A DNA stretch of 7,250 bases from Cyanobacteriota bacterium (GTDB taxonomy: Bacteria; Cyanobacteriota; Cyanobacteriia; PCC-6307; Cyanobiaceae): NCBI GenBank assembly GCA_026389255.1, contig JAPLIF010000374.1, positions 1-7,250 on the forward strand. The letters run 5' to 3'. Of this stretch, positions 5,830 through 7,250 are shown piece by piece. The notes below the pieces were generated by a model that did not search any database, had not been told where the DNA came from, and was given only the letters and a program-made list of their open reading frames with translations. The position numbers and the translations under genes were made by a program. The number at the start of each line of letters is the position of its first letter. Positions within the stretch are counted from its first letter, which is position 1.

Positions 5830-5843
5830 GCGCTTTTGGCGCC
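5829..5843 (+). terminator. Weak hairpin at the end of cobM
   Basis: GGCGC, TTTTG, GCGCC forms a 5-bp GC stem that begins on the last base of the cobM stop codon. No T-run follows (ATCGGCTATTTCGG). It is at best a weak terminator or 3' stability element separating cobM from the hydrolase gene 110 nt downstream. The rest of that gap (5844-5939) shows no convincing promoter. Confidence 0.25.
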
Positions 5844-5939
5844 ATCGGCTATTTCGGCGCGGAGGCCATCACAAAGCTTGACGGTTCTGGCCCAACCCCG
5901 GCCGGCGCAGCCAGGGTCAGCGTAGTCAGGCTTCAGCCC

Positions 5940-7043
5940 ATGCCCCCCATTCTTTCTCTGCGGCCCGGCCTCACCCTGGCCCTGGCGGCCTGCGCCTGGG
6001 GAGGGGCGCCCCAAGCTCAAGGCCAGCCCGCAGCGAGCCCGCGGGCGGTGGTGATCGTCTCGGGGGGGGACGCGGTGAGTCCCTTCACCACCCCTGAGGG
6101 GGCCTGCCGCACAGGCTTTGCCGCCGGCAACACGGACACCGAATTGCGTCGTTTTCTTTTGCTGAAGGGGCATCGGGTCTTCACCTCTCCGGCGATGGAT
6201 GATCGCGGGCCCGTCAGGGAAAACCCTGGCCCCGATCCCTTGATGACCTTTGCGGACTGTCCGCCGGCCCTGCCGCCATCGATGACGGTGAACTCCACCG
6301 GCGACATCGATCTGGCGGGGCAGCGGCTGGCCCAGTTCCTGCTTTATCTCCACCGCCAATACGGAATCCGCGAGGTGGATCTCGTCGGCCATTCCATGGG
6401 TGGCCTTTACTCCCGTGCTGCCTTGCCGGCGTTGCGGGACCTGGGGAACCCCGTGCGCATCCGCTCCCTCACCACCCTGGGCACCCCCTGGCAGGGGGCG
6501 GTGGTGGGCGACTACGTCATCGGTAAACGGTCCCTGGCCGATTGCTATGGCAACCGCTTCTGCGAGCTCTTCCTGCAGGGCTTCAAACCACTGGCCGATG
6601 GACTGGTCTCCGGCTCGGGACAGCAGGGGTCCTACCAATACCTGCAGGTGCCCCGGCCCCATGGCGGAGGCTGGAACCAGGCCCAGATCGGGCAACTCAA
6701 CGGCATCCCGGTCAGCTTGATTGGCGGTTTCTGGTTCCAGGCACCGAAGGGGGTCCAAGCCGACCCGCTCATGTACCCCTGGGATGGCCTTGTCTCCAAG
6801 GCCAGCGCCCTGGCGGTGAATGTCCCCGACAGCGTCCTGCCCCACCGCCGTTGCCTGGCGCTGCCCCTCACCCACAGCATCTTCGTGTCGGCCAAATTCA
6901 GCGGCAAGCCGGTCGCCGATCCTGCCGATTACAGCAACGCCCTCACCTGGAACCCCCAGGCCCTGGCCGCCGTCGACACCGCTTTGCAACAGGCCGACAC
7001 CGCCTTGACGACCCCCAACCGCCAGGGCTGTCCAACCCCATGA
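5940..7043 (+). CDS. Exported alpha/beta hydrolase, lipase/esterase-like
   Basis: A 367-aa serine hydrolase of the alpha/beta fold. A leading strand AVVIVSGGD (36-44) is followed by the nucleophile elbow VDLVGHSMGGLYSRAA (146-161) with Ser152. The acid is probably Asp282 in YPWDGLVS, and the base is His312 in PLTHSIFV. TTLGTPWQG (178-186) is the usual strand-loop after the nucleophile in lipases acting on esters. The N-terminus is an export signal: MPPILSLRPG, a hydrophobic LTLALAA, then Cys18, which fits a lipobox (LAAC); a type I site after AQA (about residue 27) is the alternative. Six further Cys (56, 107, 202, 208, 305, 364) suggest disulfides in an oxidising compartment. The substrate is unknown. 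The ATG at 5940 was chosen because upstream in-frame sequence lies in cobM. Confidence 0.82.
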   Translation: MPPILSLRPGLTLALAACAWGGAPQAQGQPAASPRAVVIVSGGDAVSPFTTPEGACRTGFAAGNTDTELRRFLLLKGHRVFTSPAMDDRGPVRENPGPDPLMTFADCPPALPPSMTVNSTGDIDLAGQRLAQFLLYLHRQYGIREVDLVGHSMGGLYSRAALPALRDLGNPVRIRSLTTLGTPWQGAVVGDYVIGKRSLADCYGNRFCELFLQGFKPLADGLVSGSGQQGSYQYLQVPRPHGGGWNQAQIGQLNGIPVSLIGGFWFQAPKGVQADPLMYPWDGLVSKASALAVNVPDSVLPHRRCLALPLTHSIFVSAKFSGKPVADPADYSNALTWNPQALAAVDTALQQADTALTTPNRQGCPTP

Positions 7044-7051
7044 ATCGTCGG

Positions 7052-7250
7052 TCAGTCGTCGCCGCCGACCTCCGCCAGGCGGAACATGTCCTGCTCCCGG
7101 TTGTAGCGAAACAACCCACAGCTCCGGGTCCAGCTCACCAGGGTTCCGAAGACGGCTGCAGCCTCCGATCGGGTGAACTGCTCGTTGAGCAGTTCCAACA
7201 CGCTGTCCCCTTCCACCTCACCGCGGGGGCTGGCCTCCAGGGCCTCCTGC
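7052..7250 (-). CDS. C-terminal end of a protein with an AAA-associated-like domain (5' part beyond window)
   Basis: Only the last 65 residues are present; the open frame enters from the right edge and stops at TGA 7054-7052. The pattern LLNEQFTRSEAAAVFGTLVSW..SCGLFRYNREQDMFRL fits the end of the AAA-associated C-terminal domain attached to some nitrate/sulfonate/bicarbonate-type ABC transporter ATPases, in which an acidic helix (hFs..EA....T...W) is followed by the motif LF.Y......L. The ATPase part itself is not visible, so the transporter assignment is inference; another winged-helix-like protein is possible. It converges on the hydrolase gene with only 8 nt between stop codons, leaving no room for a separate terminator. 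Confidence 0.6.
   Translation of the reverse strand, partial: QEALEASPRGEVEGDSVLELLNEQFTRSEAAAVFGTLVSWTRSCGLFRYNREQDMFRLAEVGGDD

Noticed and set aside
5878..5883. TTGACG as a -35 box for the hydrolase gene
   Set aside because: The bases 17 nt downstream are GCCGGC, not a -10 box; a single hexamer is not enough.
5346..5939. In-frame upstream extension of the hydrolase
   Set aside because: It lies inside cobM in another frame, and the translation (Arg/Pro/Gly-rich) is not protein-like. The ATG at 5940 is followed directly by a signal sequence.
5826..6989. Long minus-strand open frame (387 codons) opposite the hydrolase
   Set aside because: Low-complexity Gly/Arg/Ala/His translation with no family likeness. 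It is the antisense shadow of a GC-rich gene with a clear catalytic motif on the plus strand.
7047..7069. GTCGG/CCGAC inverted repeat as a bidirectional terminator of the convergent genes
   Set aside because: Only 5 bp with a 13-nt loop, inside coding sequence and without T-runs; expected by chance at this GC content.
1..7250. Search by eye for tRNA, rRNA, CRISPR arrays, transposases, phage genes, toxin-antitoxin pairs and riboswitches
   Set aside because: None found. Almost all sequence is accounted for by the listed genes, and the remaining gaps are under 120 nt. No cobalamin-riboswitch-like leader precedes cobM, which is internal to the operon.

Overview
The window comes from a GC-rich cyanobacterium. 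Back-to-back petC (Rieske protein) and petA (cytochrome f) identify an oxygenic phototroph. Cobamide synthesis (cobM), a chloroplast-type Ycf35 protein, and two copies of the cyanobacterial octamer GCGATCGC (HIP1) agree with this. High GC, tight packing and close protein similarity to picocyanobacterial families suggest the Synechococcus/Cyanobium group, probably a freshwater or coastal high-GC lineage. The lineage is inference; no search was run.

Minus-strand block (window left edge to about 2.43 kb). Read in transcription order it holds: a DUF3067 protein with no usable ATG; a 41-codon single-span membrane ORF that is easy to miss; a HEAT-repeat protein; a DUF2997 protein; Ycf35 (DUF1257); and a 4Fe-4S ferredoxin that runs off the left edge. 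The last two overlap by 8 nt. Two leaders inside this block carry conspicuous repeats. One is a perfect 7-bp hairpin plus a 7+4+7 direct repeat upstream of the DUF2997 gene. The other is a strong GC hairpin just after the DUF3067 stop.

Plus-strand block (2608 to 7043). petC and petA encode the two high-potential redox subunits of the thylakoid cytochrome b6f complex. They are followed 8 nt later by lgt (lipoprotein diacylglyceryl transferase, TTG start), then by cobM, which overlaps lgt by ATGA. After a 110-nt gap comes an exported alpha/beta hydrolase with a Ser-Asp-His triad and a possible lipobox. The DUF3067 and petC genes are divergent and share a short control region containing a -10-like box and nested inverted repeats over the petC ribosome-binding position.

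Right edge. A convergent minus-strand gene enters from the right and ends 8 nt from the hydrolase stop. Its last 65 residues resemble the AAA-associated C-terminal domain of nitrate/sulfonate-type ABC transporter ATPases.

The petC-petA-lgt-cobM part is ordinary, well-understood biology. The least understood part is the left block: DUF2997, Ycf35 and a single-cluster ferredoxin in one tight cluster, with HEAT-repeat, small membrane and DUF3067 genes upstream. It looks like a conserved but uncharacterised iron-sulfur/photosynthesis-related module. I saw no tRNA, rRNA, CRISPR array, insertion sequence or phage gene.
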